64,000 nt of DNA from the NCBI GenBank assembly GCA_009739215.1, contig VSJF01000001.1, positions 2,108,001-2,172,000 on the forward strand. Reading direction: 5' to 3'. This stretch comes from Floccularia luteovirens. Taxonomy: Eukaryota > Basidiomycota > Agaricomycetes > Agaricales > Squamanitaceae. The translations under genes and the position numbers were made by a program. Shown piece by piece: positions 49,284-60,743 of this stretch; the stretch's first letter is position 1; the number at the start of each line of letters is the position of its first letter. The notes under the pieces were generated by a model. It did not search any database, was not told where the DNA came from, and saw only the letters and a list, made by a program, of their open reading frames with translations.

Positions 49284-50385
49284 TTATGGCTGTTTAATAT
49301 TTGCGGATTCGTCTTCCTTGTTGGCATCGCGTTCACGCCGTAATTTTTCACCCGACTCCTGAACAGCAAGAGATAACTAACGAGAGTCAACTTTGGCGCT
49401 AGTCTGCAAAGACTGTTGAAGGATACTTACATTAATGATTCCTGTATTCACCGCACGGATCATATAGAGTTCTGCGTCATCTGAGGTACCCGAAGTGGTG
49501 TGCTGTGTGACCGCAGGGATCCAAGGAGGAGGCTCCTGATTAAAAGCCGAATAACGCTTAAATTCTGCACCAGTCAGGAGTGCTAAGTACATGCCTTGGT
49601 TTTCGTCACTGATGGGGCTTCATTGTCCTTTAAGTTCTAGTACTATCGCAAAAGATGCGTCGTCTGCCGCATAGAGATCGTCAAAATCGAACCGTCAAAA
49701 TACTAAAAATCGGAACTTGCCCCCAAGATCCATCTGGCCCAGTTGCGTTTCAATCATGCAGAGTTTGATCAAGAAGGAACGGAAATACTGGACTAGGGAA
49801 GCAGCTGTCATAGCTCCCTCCACCCTTGAAAGTATGCATGAGCAGATTGAGGGAATGGTAATTAACTGATTGTACTTTGTATCCTTATTGAACAGTTCAA
49901 CAGTTAACCATGTTCTCCAGAGAAAAGATGAATCGTTCCAAAGCGACTTGTTCCTTGTCTTTAATGACGACGACTACTTTATCAACATGTCCCTGCCAGT
50001 GGTTATCTATATGTCGTGATGCCCTGAACTCGCATAGAAAATAATCTTACGTGGATTAGTTCTTCTCCAATGGCCTTGATGGCCCCAGAAATGTAGTCAT
50101 TGAGGGCAGGATGACGTGACTGGAACACGGGGGTGTCATATTTTTTACGGCGGACGAACAAATCTGGAGGATATATTTGGCGCACATACAATATTGTATG
50201 GATCGCGACTTCGACTAGGTGGAAGAACTAGTACAGCAGAAGCGATTTGAACACGAATTTGGTGGTACATACTAAAGTCTGTGATACCATGGACGACTTC
50301 TGTTTGAGAAATTAATGAATTTTACTGAAGATAACGAAATAACAGGCTAGTACGAACGGTTAAAAGTCAAATTCTGGTCGCTCAT
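49284..50385 (-). CDS. REV7: DNA polymerase zeta HORMA subunit REV7 (MAD2L2)
   Basis: Non-catalytic subunit of translesion polymerase zeta. Three small 5' exons assemble as MSDQNLTFN, QVVHGITDF and IEVAIHTILYVRQIYPPDLF, aligning well with the start of the HORMA domain in human MAD2L2. The next segments are VRRKKYDTPVFQSRHPALND, GHVDKVVVVIKDKEQVALER and LVQYFRSFLIKLCMIETQLG. The C-terminal safety-belt part includes WIPAVTQHTTSGTSDDAELY and MIRAVNTGIIN, ending ESANIKQP. Introns use both AG sites of a pair near 50208; the second AG (CCTAG) is the one that keeps frame. It is divergent from the beta-lactamase-like gene with 108 bp between starts. Confidence 0.85.
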
Positions 50386-50493
50386 CGCGCTGTTCGGTAC
50401 AGAGGGTCAGAGTAACAACACGTGTTTTATAATCAAAACATCATGCAAGTCAATTGAACTCACCCCCACAGTCGGCGTTTATGTACCTCAGTC

Positions 50494-52557
50494 ATGTACG
50501 AAGACGACAAGGGCCGACACAACGATCCTGATGCTAACGGACCAGACCATTCTCTTTTCTACAGAATCACTAAATGCTGCTTCCTACTCAGCGCACTCGC
50601 ATATATATCGGTCTTTTTGTCCGGTGAATTCCCTTCCCTTCCGCAGCGGAGCAGGAATCCACCTTCTCGAGTGAACCGCCAATGCCGATTTCCTTTACCC
50701 AAACTTCTAGCTCATACACCACCTCACGAATCAAACAATGAAATCATCAAGGCTTCGATATCTTTGCGCAATGTTCTGACAGATATAGTAAATAGAGGGT
50801 TCATTGATAGTTTGAATGTTGCCGTGGTCACCCCTGCGGGAACAGTCTTTGAGAAAGGTTATGGGGTTCTAAGAGCAAACGAAACAATAAACGGTAAAAG
50901 AGGGACAGTTGACCGCAATTCAATCTACCGGATTGCAAGCATCACCAAAATGTTTACTGTACTCGAGACACTCATTCTTCGCGAGCGCGGCGCCTTGAGC
51001 TGGTATTATCTTTACTTCAGCTCTGCATTTTACCATTTAACACCGTTTACTTACATTCAGGGACGATCCTGTCAGCAAGTTTCTTCCAGATCTCAAATAC
51101 CCTAGTTATGGGTGGTCAGAGAGAGTACTTGAAGGGAGGCACGATCCCGGCTACATCTCAGAGAGATATGCCTCGTATTACATTGCGCCAATTGGCAGCA
51201 CACATGGCTGGTAAGTTTTGTTGAATAAAGTAGATAAGGTTGTGCGATAAGCCATTCACAGGCATTGGTCGAGATTACCCTCCCATTGATATTGGGGATT
51301 GGCCCCGCAATGATATGAAATACGATCCGAAACCCCCACAGGAAAGCTATGAACTTATCCTAGATTCCGTATCAAAATTTCCCTTAGTCAACCTTCCTTA
51401 CGAATACCCAGTATATTCCTAATATCGGCATGTCTCTTTTGGGTTTAGCAAACGTTGCAGCTAACAAAATGATGAATGGAGACAAAGCTAAGCCTGAATC
51501 TCACAAGGACCTTTTGAAAAGGGATATTTTCGACAAGATCGGACTAAATAGCAGCTTCTACGAGATTCCTAGCGATCCGGATGTCAAGCAACGTATCACT
51601 GTACCTTCGGAAGATACTAGCTGGGTTGTAAGCGCCATCTATTTCAAACTTCACTATATGTAATCTCAGTACAAAACAGGATTATACCTTTGATAACAGT
51701 ATTGCTGCAGCAGGAGGTCAATATAGTTCTTTGGGGGATTTAGTGACCATTATGCGCACATTTCTATCGCCAACTGCAGAAAATGGTGTCATATCTGAAC
51801 ACACAGTTCGGGAATGGTTACGTCCTTTACACGCATGGCAAGACGGCTTTCATCAAGTCGGAGCTCCCTGGGAAATAATTACTGGGACGAATCAAGTGCC
51901 TCTATATACCAAATGTGTGTTATGAAATTTGGCCTTTTTCTATCTTTCAACTAATGAGCGGGACTACATGTAGCGGGATCGATCAATGGGTATCATTCAC
52001 AATTTGCACTCGATCCCGAATTCTCGTATGGTGTAATCGTTCTCACAACAGGCGCAAGTGTCAGTACAGGTTCAATCGTTTCGAAAATTGTATCCCATTT
52101 CCAGCCAGCTTTTGCAAAAATATTAGAACAGCATGTAGGAGAACGTTATGCAGGGGCATGGTCATCGAATAAAAATGATACAGCGGTTGTTACAGTACAC
52201 CACGGGATATTGTACCTCCATAAGCTCGTAATTCGGGGGACAGACGTGCTACGTCTTGTGCAAAATCCAGGATCCAAATCCCCTAGAAAGGCTAGGCCTG
52301 CACAACTCTGGACGACTGGACGACTAGACGAATTTAGGCAAGTTGTAATCTGGAATGACACATGCTTCTTATTCAAACATCTATACAGAATAGCCATTGG
52401 TCGACCGGACACCGATCCAGACGAAGTAGGGTGTCTGCCATCCTGGGTTACTATTGATATTGGGCTGTATGGTCGTGGCGCTCCAATTGACCTTATTTAT
52501 TGGGAAGATAACACACTTGTATATCCATCTGCTGGTGTACGCTTAGTGAGATCATAA
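50494..52557 (+). CDS. Beta-lactamase-like serine hydrolase with two +1 frame breaks
   Basis: Member of the class C beta-lactamase/LACTB superfamily common in Agaricomycetes; probably a secreted or membrane-anchored esterase or peptidase, not an antibiotic resistance gene. An N-terminal hydrophobic segment (CCFLLSALAYISVFLSGEFP) may anchor it. The nucleophile motif SxxK is in YRIASITKMFTVLETLILRE. The YSN motif is in EYPVYS|NIGMSLLGLANVAA and is interrupted by a +1 break at 51420, where the straight frame hits TAA. An earlier +1 break at about 51127-51152 separates YGWSERVLEG from DMPRITLRQLAAHMAGIGRD. Downstream AAAGGQYSSLGDLVTIMRTF and SGSINGYHSQFALDPEF are intact, and the C-terminal domain ends YPSAGVRLVRS. 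Confidence 0.8.
51127..51153 (+). other. +1 frame break in beta-lactamase-like gene (SERVLEG|MPRITLRQ)
   Basis: YPSYGWSERVLEG and RDMPRITLRQLAAHM are offset by +1 without an intron. GGC[T]ACA at 51152 and GTAC[T]TG at 51129 are both possible. Confidence 0.72.
51417..51420 (+). other. +1 frame break inside the YSN motif
   Basis: TATTCCTAATATC should read Y-S-N-I. One extra C or T turns the third codon into TAA. Confidence 0.82.
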
Positions 52558-53408
52558 CAGGTCTCCGAAAAAAGAATAGTAACAATAGACTTTTTTGTCC
52601 AGACGGATAGACTTCGATCTAATTAATGATTTGAGGTCGACGTCTCCATTGGCTCGGATCAATTCATAATCATAGCGGTACTCTTATGAATATAAACCAA
52701 CCATTTTGTACCTAGCAAAGACTATTGCTGATAAATTTGTTACTCACAAACTTCCGAAGTATCCCATTAAAAATTTTCATTTTTATCTTTATTAGGGTTA
52801 CTGGCTATCTGCCTTAATGATCGATTGGTGAAATATGCTGTTCTACTTCTCGGGGACAATCTTCTACTGATAAGATTTACAACTATACATAACCCCTTCG
52901 ACAGATATAGCATATAAATATCAAACTTACGACAATTTCTCCGTTCCGTCGGAAATACAGTCTTGTAATCATCAAAAACATATGTTTGTTGTCCCCGCAT
53001 CTTTTCGGTGAATAGGATCTCATGAAATCGCTTGTTATTTACTGATCCTCCGCATTACATTCCGAGGTTGCACCTTGTCTTGACACAACCAGGATAGTCT
53101 GATCAAAATTGTGCAATTTGAAAAATGGTACATATGCGTATCAACGTTGTTCTAATAGGATCTTTTATGTCGTCATTTCGTGGATCAATATTCTGTGGGG
53201 GGAATCTAGGTAGGGGACTTAGGAGTATAAATTAGCCATGATTCATGGAAAAGCCGTCTATGTTATTGGAAGTTTCAATTGCGAGGGTGCCAAAAGAATT
53301 CCAAGTAATTTTGTATGTGGACTAAAAAAGCTGCACTAGATGCTCGGACAAAACCTAAAATGATAGCTTAGCACAGGTACAAGTCAGGCGATCAGCAACA
53401 TATGATGC
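52558..53408. other. Intergenic between convergent genes
   Basis: 851 bp of AT-rich sequence between two 3' ends. No coding signal or RNA gene recognised. Confidence 0.4.
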
Positions 53409-55571
53409 TTACCAGTCATATTTGACCATATCATCCGCATTGACGATGGCAGATGAGATGAATGAGCGGGCTTCTACCCAAACCCATACCTACGCAAAAT
53501 GTCAAAATCGGGTTCGAGAGTTACATTGCATCAAGATAGATAAACCGTACCTTCAACAATGCACCTAGATTACTTGATGGAAGGTCTTTTGTCATGGATT
53601 CTCTGGTAGCCATTTGACCACCAAGCTTCCTCAATATCGGAAGGGCACTTGCGAACAGATCCAGTGTTGGGTCCAGCCTACGTCCAATTCCTTCCAGAAG
53701 CAGGATCGAGATGACAGTGTTGATGAAATCGCCTTCCATTTTGACGTGATGCTCTCGAACAGACTTGAGTACGTCTGTTAGCAGGTCTGATATTTTGATC
53801 TGACCAAGAGAAAACGTCTTCCTTTTGATGCTGAGTACGAGATGTTGCATCTTTAATGCAAATGTTTCTGTATCGATAGCGAGCTCCGGATAACGAGAGC
53901 GTTCAACCATGAGGTGTCCTGTGCGGTACCCATCAAACTCAGCTACGGCTCGGAAGAGATCAAGAAAGTTCTTTCGGTTTGTTGCATCAAGTGTGGTAAT
54001 GAGACCTGCATCAATGAATACAATCTCCGGAATATATCCAATGCTATGGAGTGAACTTAGTTTTGCGCGCCATTCGTCGGGGGTCTGGGCAAGTGTACGC
54101 AAGCTCGAGACTATTTCGTCGGACTCTGAATGACCCGGGTGTACTATGAAAGTGTTGTCGTTCTGTTTATTGAATATATGATTATAGACTGTTCTTTAAA
54201 AGTTCTTGAGTGGTGGGTGGCTTGTTAAACTTGATCATAATGTTGCCAGGATGAAGGTCTGCATGGACAAAATTATCGAGAAGCAGCATATTCTATCGAA
54301 GAATCCATTCCATAAGTTATGTATCCATACGTGCATGGTTACGGTACTCACCAGAAAAGCATCTAGGCCAATCGTGGCCACCTCGTCGTCATAGGGACCA
54401 CCACCATTTCTCAAAAATAATTCAAGAGGCAGAGCATTTTGATATTCCTCTACGAGTAAGTCTTTGGTGGACCATATTTTCAAGGGCCGAGGAAAGGTTA
54501 CAGGTACTTTTCTATGCGCAAAGTTATTCTCAAAAGCCAATAGATTGTCTGCCTCGTTCCTTAGGTCAAGTTGCTGATACATCATAGTGCCAAATGATTC
54601 AACTTCTTCAGGAAGGGATAGCCATTGCATGCCGGGAAGAATAGATATACAGTGTGCAAAGAAGGACATGATAGATAAATCACGAGATATGGTCTTGGAT
54701 ACACGCGGATGGAGGATCTTAATTGCTACAGTGGCGGTTGGGACAGACGTTGGAGGATGCTTGAGAATCACTGGATTAAGCGCCCCTGCGCGTCTTTTGC
54801 GAGAACGGCGAGGACCAAGGTATGACGGTGGGATGAGATCTTGCTTAAGAGTTGCCCTGTATACCTGTATAAATTTCAGTTTTATATCAAGTAAGTAGAG
54901 CAAAAGTGACGCACTTGTGCGATTGCGCCTGTCCCAATTGGCACTTGGTCAAAGTGTTCAAAAACTTGGTCAAATGGGCGTTGAAAAACATTTTCGATGA
55001 CTTTTTTGGTATGAGACAAGGAATGTGGCTTTCCCTGAGAGTGCAAAGAACCCAATCTCTCGCATAAGTAGACAGGAAATAGGTCTGCACGCGATGCTGC
55101 CCATTGAGCAAGCTTGATGAAAGTTGGACCGGCAGACTCCATCTGACGGACCAATAGACCATACCACCAAATTGCGCCCCATCTATCACCCTTGAGCTTC
55201 TTTTCGGGTTTTCCTATAAGAAGCATCGGGCTTGTGAGGATAACGGGAACAAAAAGAGTGAAGAGAAAGATGAAACGCTTTGCGGTGAGAAGGGGTTCCC
55301 ATAACCTGTCGCGTAAGAAGTCTAGGATGCGAGAAGACAGAGAGAGATGGGATTCTAAAGGGGAAAGGATGATGGGTTGGGGAAGAGTGGGACAGGGACA
55401 TGGTATGAGGGTGGGTGAAGAGAGGACGAGGGGAGAGAGGGGAGGGGCAGGGGAGAGAGAGTAGAGAGCAAGACCGCTTGTGAGAGGAAATAGGTAGTAA
55501 AAGCGGGGTAAACGACGAGCAAGGAAAAGGGAACGACAACGGAGAAGAGGCCTTGAGAAGACAGCCGCCAT
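53409..55571 (-). CDS. ADCK2-like atypical kinase (ABC1/UbiB family) with one +1 frame break
   Basis: Mitochondrial protein of the UbiB/COQ8-like family, closest in layout to ADCK2 and yeast Mcp2, linked to lipid and coenzyme Q homeostasis. The Arg/Leu-rich N-terminus (MAAVFSRPLLRCRSLFLARR) fits mitochondrial import; a membrane segment (FIFLFTLFVPVILTSPMLLI) follows. The family motif KxGQ appears as SAGPTFIKLAQWAASRADLF, the Ala-rich-like loop as VPIGTGAIAQVYRATLKQD, and the catalytic loop as NFVHADLHPGNIMIKFN, with FIDAGL as the metal-binding motif. Between them, at 54186, a +1 break: ELLKNS meets CTATAA; dropping the T gives an open frame HNHIFNKQNDNTFIVHPGHS. The end is AIVNADDMVKYDW. Confidence 0.85.
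54183..54190 (-). other. +1 frame break in ADCK2-like gene (LLKNS|HNHIFNKQND)
   Basis: Coding strand AACAGTCTATAATCAT. Dropping T at 54186 (GTC[T]ATA) removes the TAA and leaves the frame open through to the next conserved block. The only alternative is a 27-nt intron that does not keep frame. Confidence 0.75.
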
Positions 55572-55887
55572 TGTTCAAGTCAAGTAAAATTTACAGTTTC
55601 TGATGGAACACGAAAAAAGCAGGGACAGAGCACTCTCCATATGTTCCGTTTCTTCCGAGGATACGAAGAGGTCCCACTTATCCGCGATTTGGGGTTCAAA
55701 TGCGAATATACCACAGTCTACAGCTAAGGCACTCCTCTAATCTTTGTTGGCTCTTGTTGCTCTCTGCCGTAAGCATCTTCAATTTCAATCACCAAGACCC
55801 TACTCCTTGTCCTCTGACTGTTCTTGACACTTTTTCTTCGCGGTGTCTGCGTCCCCGCCTTCGCAGTTTTGACTGCCTTTGCGGTCT
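55572..55887. promoter_or_regulatory. Divergent promoter between ADCK2-like and glycogenin
   Basis: 316 bp with pyrimidine-rich tracts before the glycogenin ATG. No named element recognised. Confidence 0.4.
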
Positions 55888-58800
55888 ATGGCCAGCCCAT
55901 ATGCATTCGTTACTCTTGTATCATCCGATTCTTATCTTCCTGGCGCGCTTGCACAAGCTGCAGCTCTCAGAGATGTCCATCCCTCCCCACCTGTAGATCC
56001 AGAAGTCGAATTTCAGACTGTATGTCTAGTCACTCCAGAGACTGTTGATGTCTCCACCATTAAGCTCCTGCGGAAAGCGTTTAACGTGGTCATCGGTGTC
56101 GAAGTGCTCGAACAGGAGAATCCTAAAAATCTTATACTTCTTGGTAACTGTTTTTTCTTTCCCATCCTGAAAATTTTTTTCGTCAGGCGCGTGAATGCGG
56201 TGAGGGTTTCGTTTGTGAGCAGCAAACTTGATACGTTCATATACTGCATATATGCGTTGTGTTATCCTCATCCACTCATCGTTTGGTTATCAAGCGCAAT
56301 TCAATGCTGACAATATGTTTCTTAGGACGTCCTGACTTGAATACTGTCCTTACGAAGCTGCATATATTTCGTTTAACTCAATATTCCAAAATTATATTCT
56401 TGGACGCCGATGTACTTCCGATACGACCCCTCTCTCATCTTTTCAAATTGCTTCATGATTTCTCTGCTGCGCCTGACGTCGGTTGGCCAGATATATTTAA
56501 TTCTGGTGTCATGGTCCTCTCTCCAGGCGAGGACAAATTTAGTGAACTCCAGGAACTCTTGAAATCGAAAGGATCCTGGGATGGCGGTGATCAAGGAATC
56601 CTCAACGAATGGCGCGGCGGTGATTGGAACAGGCTAAGTTTTACGTATAATACTACGCCGACTGCAGCTTATACGTGAGCATCTCCTTGAAATTATCACT
56701 AGACGTATTTGCTAATTAATTCCCCTCTAGGTACGCCCCTGCGTACGAGAGATATGGATCGCAGATATCTGCCATTCATTTCATTGGACCGAATAAACCC
56801 TGGAAGTCCATCGCATATCGTGCCCCGTTTGCGAACGACCAAAGGACCACCAATCAATTTGATTCCAGCTCCCAACGTCCTCAGCAAGCCTACGATTACG
56901 AATCTTTAGTGGATAAGTGGTTTGATGTTTACGACAGGCATTATCGCTCCACTGCCCTTTCTCCACAACCTGAGTTCGCTATACAGCGTTACTCTCCAGC
57001 ATGGGACAATGGCAGTGCCAGCCTTGAGATATCTTCTCCTGGAACAACGGTTTCTGCTCCAACCGTTCTGAGCTTAGAAGACCTTAGGAAGTTGGCAATC
57101 GAAGGCTTAAGTTCTTCTGGAACTGCCATCACAACATCTGGTCGGAGAAGGCGAGTACAAGAGCCTTCCTCTTGATGGCCGCGTTGACTTGATGCGTCCG
57201 CGGAGGGAGCCTCCGAAAGAGGTACCTGCAGATCATGACTTTCCGGGAAAAGGTAAAGGCGATGTGATCGAGCTTGAGGATACAGTCTCGACACCCCTCG
57301 CCTATCATGCAGTCTTCCAAAATGATCCTCCTCTATTACACCAGAATCCTTCGACCCCTGGCCCAAATGAATTGCCACCTAGTCTACGTCCCCAGCTCGT
57401 ACCTCTTCCCTGGGAACCTTCTCATTCTAGGATCGATGATCAGCCTTTCATTATATCCAATGATCAGTCTGAAGCGCAACAACCCTTACAGCAGCATACT
57501 CACCAATCACAATCTGAAGAACAGGTAAAGCAAGAAAAAAATATAGGGCATGGTAATATCTCATATGTTCAACAACCATCACTTCCATCACGTCAGCAAT
57601 CTCATAATGAGAGACACGAGTCTGAAGCCTAGACCTGAAGTTGGTGTTCCATTTCAAATGAAGGAAAGTCAACCAGTCGTCTCCCAACAGTCAGAACAAC
57701 ATACAAGGCATGAGGAGGTGCGACGTCCCATTTCTCCACCACTTCTTATATGGAATCCTGCTGTGGAACCGCCTCCCACCACCGCACCCGCGCTGTCATC
57801 ATTTCCAGCGGATACCTATTTCCCAAATATTTGGGATCGGAGTCCGTCTAGGCATCATGACCAAGTTCATCAAGGACAATCACCTCTTGATTCAGGAGGG
57901 TTTTTCCAGCCTCCCCCAACAAGTGAGATACCTATATCTCTGATACGGCAAGGCCATTACAGAAATGTCACTGGCGAGGATCCAATGGGGGTTGTTCCCA
58001 GTCCAGATCGTAACTAAAGTGAAAACGGTATTTCCCTGGGAAGAAAAACCCCGTCACCTTCCAGGGAGGGTCTTTCCAGAATCTGATGCTCCATCACCTT
58101 CACTATTCCTGAGTCCAGGGAGCCAAACGTCAACCATTGCCCCTAGCACCCCTGAGTCAAAGCCAGTACCAATTCGCACTCATCAGCTTTCTCCGTTGCA
58201 AGGCTTTCCGCCAAATCTCACGTATGCCAATGCATGGGATACAATTCCAAGTATCCAGAAGTACGCTTCCAAGCTTGTTCGCCCACCGCAGACTAATTTA
58301 GCTGCTCCGTTTGATGAAGAGGGCTGGACAAAGAAGCATATGAGTTGGGACGAGAGACTGGAAGCTAATAGCCGTGATGGGGACGACGAAGATAATGCTG
58401 ATGAGGAGGATGACAAGCCTCCTCTTTTGGAAAACAAGTCGGATGATAGCGATTACGAAACATCGAAGAGCGTGTCATTACGTCGTTCCAGAAGTAGCTC
58501 ATCTGTGTCTGCACATTCTACACGTAAAGGGAAGAAAAGGGAATATAGATCACTCGGTGTCCAGACAACCATCATCGAACAACGAAACCAAGCTGTTCAG
58601 GTCGATCCTCCAAGGCCAACAAAGGAGCGGAAGTCTTCAGTATCAAGTAAGCGGAATAGCGCTTCATCGACTAATTCAAGTCTTATCCTTCCCGTTACTC
58701 GTGAGGTGAGCGCAAAAATTGACTTGCCCATGTCTACAGCGGTTCCTTCTCCTACCTCCGAACTACCACCACGGACCCATAACTTGAAAATACCTTTACC

Positions 58801-59182
58801 AATTGGATCTCCTTCCCAACTCTCCCCTTTACGTTCCCCTCGTGAATTTGTTGTTTCACCTTCGCAAACTACAGTTCGTCCTGTATCGCCCAAAGCAAAT
58901 CATACTCCAGCAAGACAGGGTTCACCACCAAAACCGACAGTCCGAACGAGCAAAGTCCCCGCAGTTGTTGCTCGCCAAATCTCTAATGACTCCACTGTTG
59001 GCTCACCACCGTCCTCGATTGGCCCATTATCACCCCAAGATGGTCAGCCCATCTCGCCACCATTTACGAGAAAAGGTACTCGCGTCTGGGATCCTGCTCG
59101 CGGTGTAGACCTATTTAAGCGTGGTTCTGAAGAAGTTTTGGCACGGTTTTTAAAAATGGGCTCATGGGAGGATGAGCACTAA
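55888..59182 (+). CDS. Glycogenin (GT8 glucosyltransferase) with two or three +1 frame breaks
   Basis: Self-glucosylating primer of glycogen synthesis. The GT8 domain starts MASPYAFVTLVSSDSYLPGA and has RPDLNTVLTKLHIFRLTQYS, the DxD motif IIFLDADVLPIR, FNSGVMVLSPGEDKF, GGDQGILNEW and IHFIGPNKPWKSIAYRAP. A very long disordered tail follows and ends VLARFLKMGSWEDEH, the conserved fungal glycogenin C-terminus. In the tail, ITTSG and GEGEYKSLPLDGRVDLMRP are offset by +1 at 57137-57143, and SPDRN and KVKTVFPWEEKPRH by +1 at 58015. A third +1 change lies at 57525-57632 and could be either a 103-nt intron (gtaaag...gaag) or another extra T (GCC[T]AGA). Glycogenin is a recurrent neighbour of the MAT-A locus. 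Confidence 0.88.
57137..57143 (+). other. +1 frame break in glycogenin (ITTSG|GEGEYKSL)
   Basis: ACATCTGGTCGGAGAAGG. One extra base separates TSG from GEGEYKSLPLDGRVDLMRP. ATC[T]GGT or the C at 57143 both work. Confidence 0.75.
58012..58018 (+). other. +1 frame break in glycogenin (PDRN|KVKTVFPWEE)
   Basis: CGTAACTAAAGTG reads into TAA. Dropping the T at 58015 gives NKVKTVFPWEEKPRH. A 40-nt intron with a poor GTCACT donor is the less likely alternative. Confidence 0.65.
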
Positions 59183-59621
59183 TTGTTTCCCACCTGACGA
59201 CCCTCAATTCAGCAGAAGTTTTCCTACCAAAGTCTCGTGTTTATTCTTTTATTCTCACTTTGTCATATCAAGTTGCTACCACGCATCCGCAGACTTTCAT
59301 TTTCTCGCGTCCAACCTGACTTTGGACATGACCATACCCACATGCACTTTCCTTCCAGTATTTTGCCATTCCACCGTACTTTCCTCAAAGCGCGCTTGTA
59401 CACAGCCTTGTGATCGAATTACAATAGATGACCGATGAGTACTCCACCAACATTATTGTAAACAGCCGTTTCTGTCATCATCGTCATGCTCTGCCTTATG
59501 ACGTCACTACCTGTATTGTTTCCAAGACATGCCACTCAGCTCATATAAATATCGCTTTCAACGACATTATCCTTAAATATTCACACCCTGTAACAACTCT
59601 CTTAGTATCCAATACCCAACA
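59183..59621. promoter_or_regulatory. Promoter of the LEA-like gene with a TATA box
   Basis: 439 bp without a gene. TATAAAT at 59544-59550 lies 72 bp before the ATG, a good TATA position, as expected for a strongly induced gene. Confidence 0.55.
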
Positions 59622-60503
59622 ATGTCTCACCCTTCTCACTCTATATTCAACGTCGAAGAACCCCATGGTAAAGAGTAGGACTGCCGCTTTCAGACTTTTG
59701 TATTATCATTGAGACTACTGTATAGAAAAGTTGAGCTGGAAACGACCGCTGGAGAGGCTCAAATCAATGCTCCGGATGCAGTAGCTGCCCGGCAAGTAGA
59801 ACGTAATGCTGATAGAGCTCATGAAGCTGCTGCCCAAGCTGCTTCTATCGCGAAGGTGCGTTACAGTCAATCCAGTTACAGATTTGATCTCAAGATTACA
59901 TCAGACCATGGGCTCAGATCTCACAGGCGAAAAAACAACTGCTATAGATCAATTCCGCAACGAAGCGTCGAGGACCACTGACGCCGCCGTGTCCGAAGGG
60001 AAGCACGATGTCGATGCAGCTAAAGCTACGGGTGTCGGCTATGTGGAGCAAGCAAAATCAATTGCTTCGAATGCTATTTCAACTGCTCAGGTACTTCAAA
60101 ATCATACCTCAATTGGATATTGGTAATGATTATAATCAGTCCTACCTACCCGCTGCCGTGGGCGGCAAACAGACCCATGACTCCACTACTGGCTCGAGCA
60201 ACCCACCTGGAATAGTCTCTTCTATCCAATCGACAGCGTCATCTGCGCTGAACACTACATCCCAATGTATATCCGCTGCTAAGGACAGTGCGCAACCCCA
60301 ATTGGAAAAGGTGAAAGGTGTTGCACAAGGTTATCTTGGCACTGCAGGAACACAAGGCTCTCAAGTCAAAGGAAGCAGGTGATATTCCCGCTACCAGCGC
60401 GCCTTTGGAGAGCGGACCCCATACAATCGGTACCCCTTACCCGTCAACGACGACCACGGGACCGGGTGTTGCAGCAAATCAAGGTGACCGGAGTGTCAAT
60501 TGA
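59622..60503 (+). CDS. LEA-like stress protein with one +1 frame break
   Basis: Small hydrophilic, Ala/Thr/Lys/Gln-rich protein resembling late-embryogenesis-abundant proteins, which stabilise membranes and proteins during drying. Start MSHPSHSIFNVEEP, then VELETTAGEAQINAPDAVAA and RQVERNADRAHEAAAQAASI, with amphipathic repeats such as VGYVEQAKSIASNAISTAQ and SAAKDSAQPQLEKVKGVAQG. The tail is SAPLESGPHTIGTPYPSTTT. Between GYLGTAGTQGS and AGDIPATSAPLES the frame changes by +1 (about 60355-60378). A TATA box lies upstream. The first intron uses the AAAAG acceptor to keep frame. Confidence 0.72.
60355..60379 (+). other. +1 frame break in LEA-like gene
   Basis: In GGCTCTCAAGTCAAAGGAAGCAGGTGAT one base must be skipped to reach DIPATSAPLESG. 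GGC[T]CTC gives GLKSKEAGDIPATS; other positions are possible. Confidence 0.68.
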
Positions 60504-60743
60504 TGATAGATTATACCTCATTACTTATTGTAAACTAAATCATCCATCTCTTTGGTGTAAATGTAATATCCCTCACATGTGTATGAAACAATTCAAAATG
60601 AAGCATTTTTTTTTCACGTCCTGAAATGTATAATTGATTATACATTGAATTAGATCACGTTCTATCTTTATCACACTACCTTTCCTTATCCAATCCTAGC
60701 CACAAGATTCAACCAAGCTCCACAAACATCTTTCGATACTACC

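Noticed and set aside
51411..51449. Intron over the YSN motif of the hydrolase
   Set aside because: A GT-AG pair exists, but it would delete the YSN motif and still leave the wrong frame.
54160..54190. 27-nt intron in the ADCK2-like gene
   Set aside because: It is too short for a fungal intron and does not give the correct phase; a 1-nt difference explains the data better.
55192..55464. Arg/Gly/Glu-rich open frame opposite the ADCK2-like gene
   Set aside because: It is the reverse of a Pro/Leu/Ser-rich presequence, so the low-complexity composition explains the long frame.
59665..59732. Suspected frame break at the first intron of the LEA-like gene
   Set aside because: Using the AAAAG acceptor instead of ATAG restores the frame.
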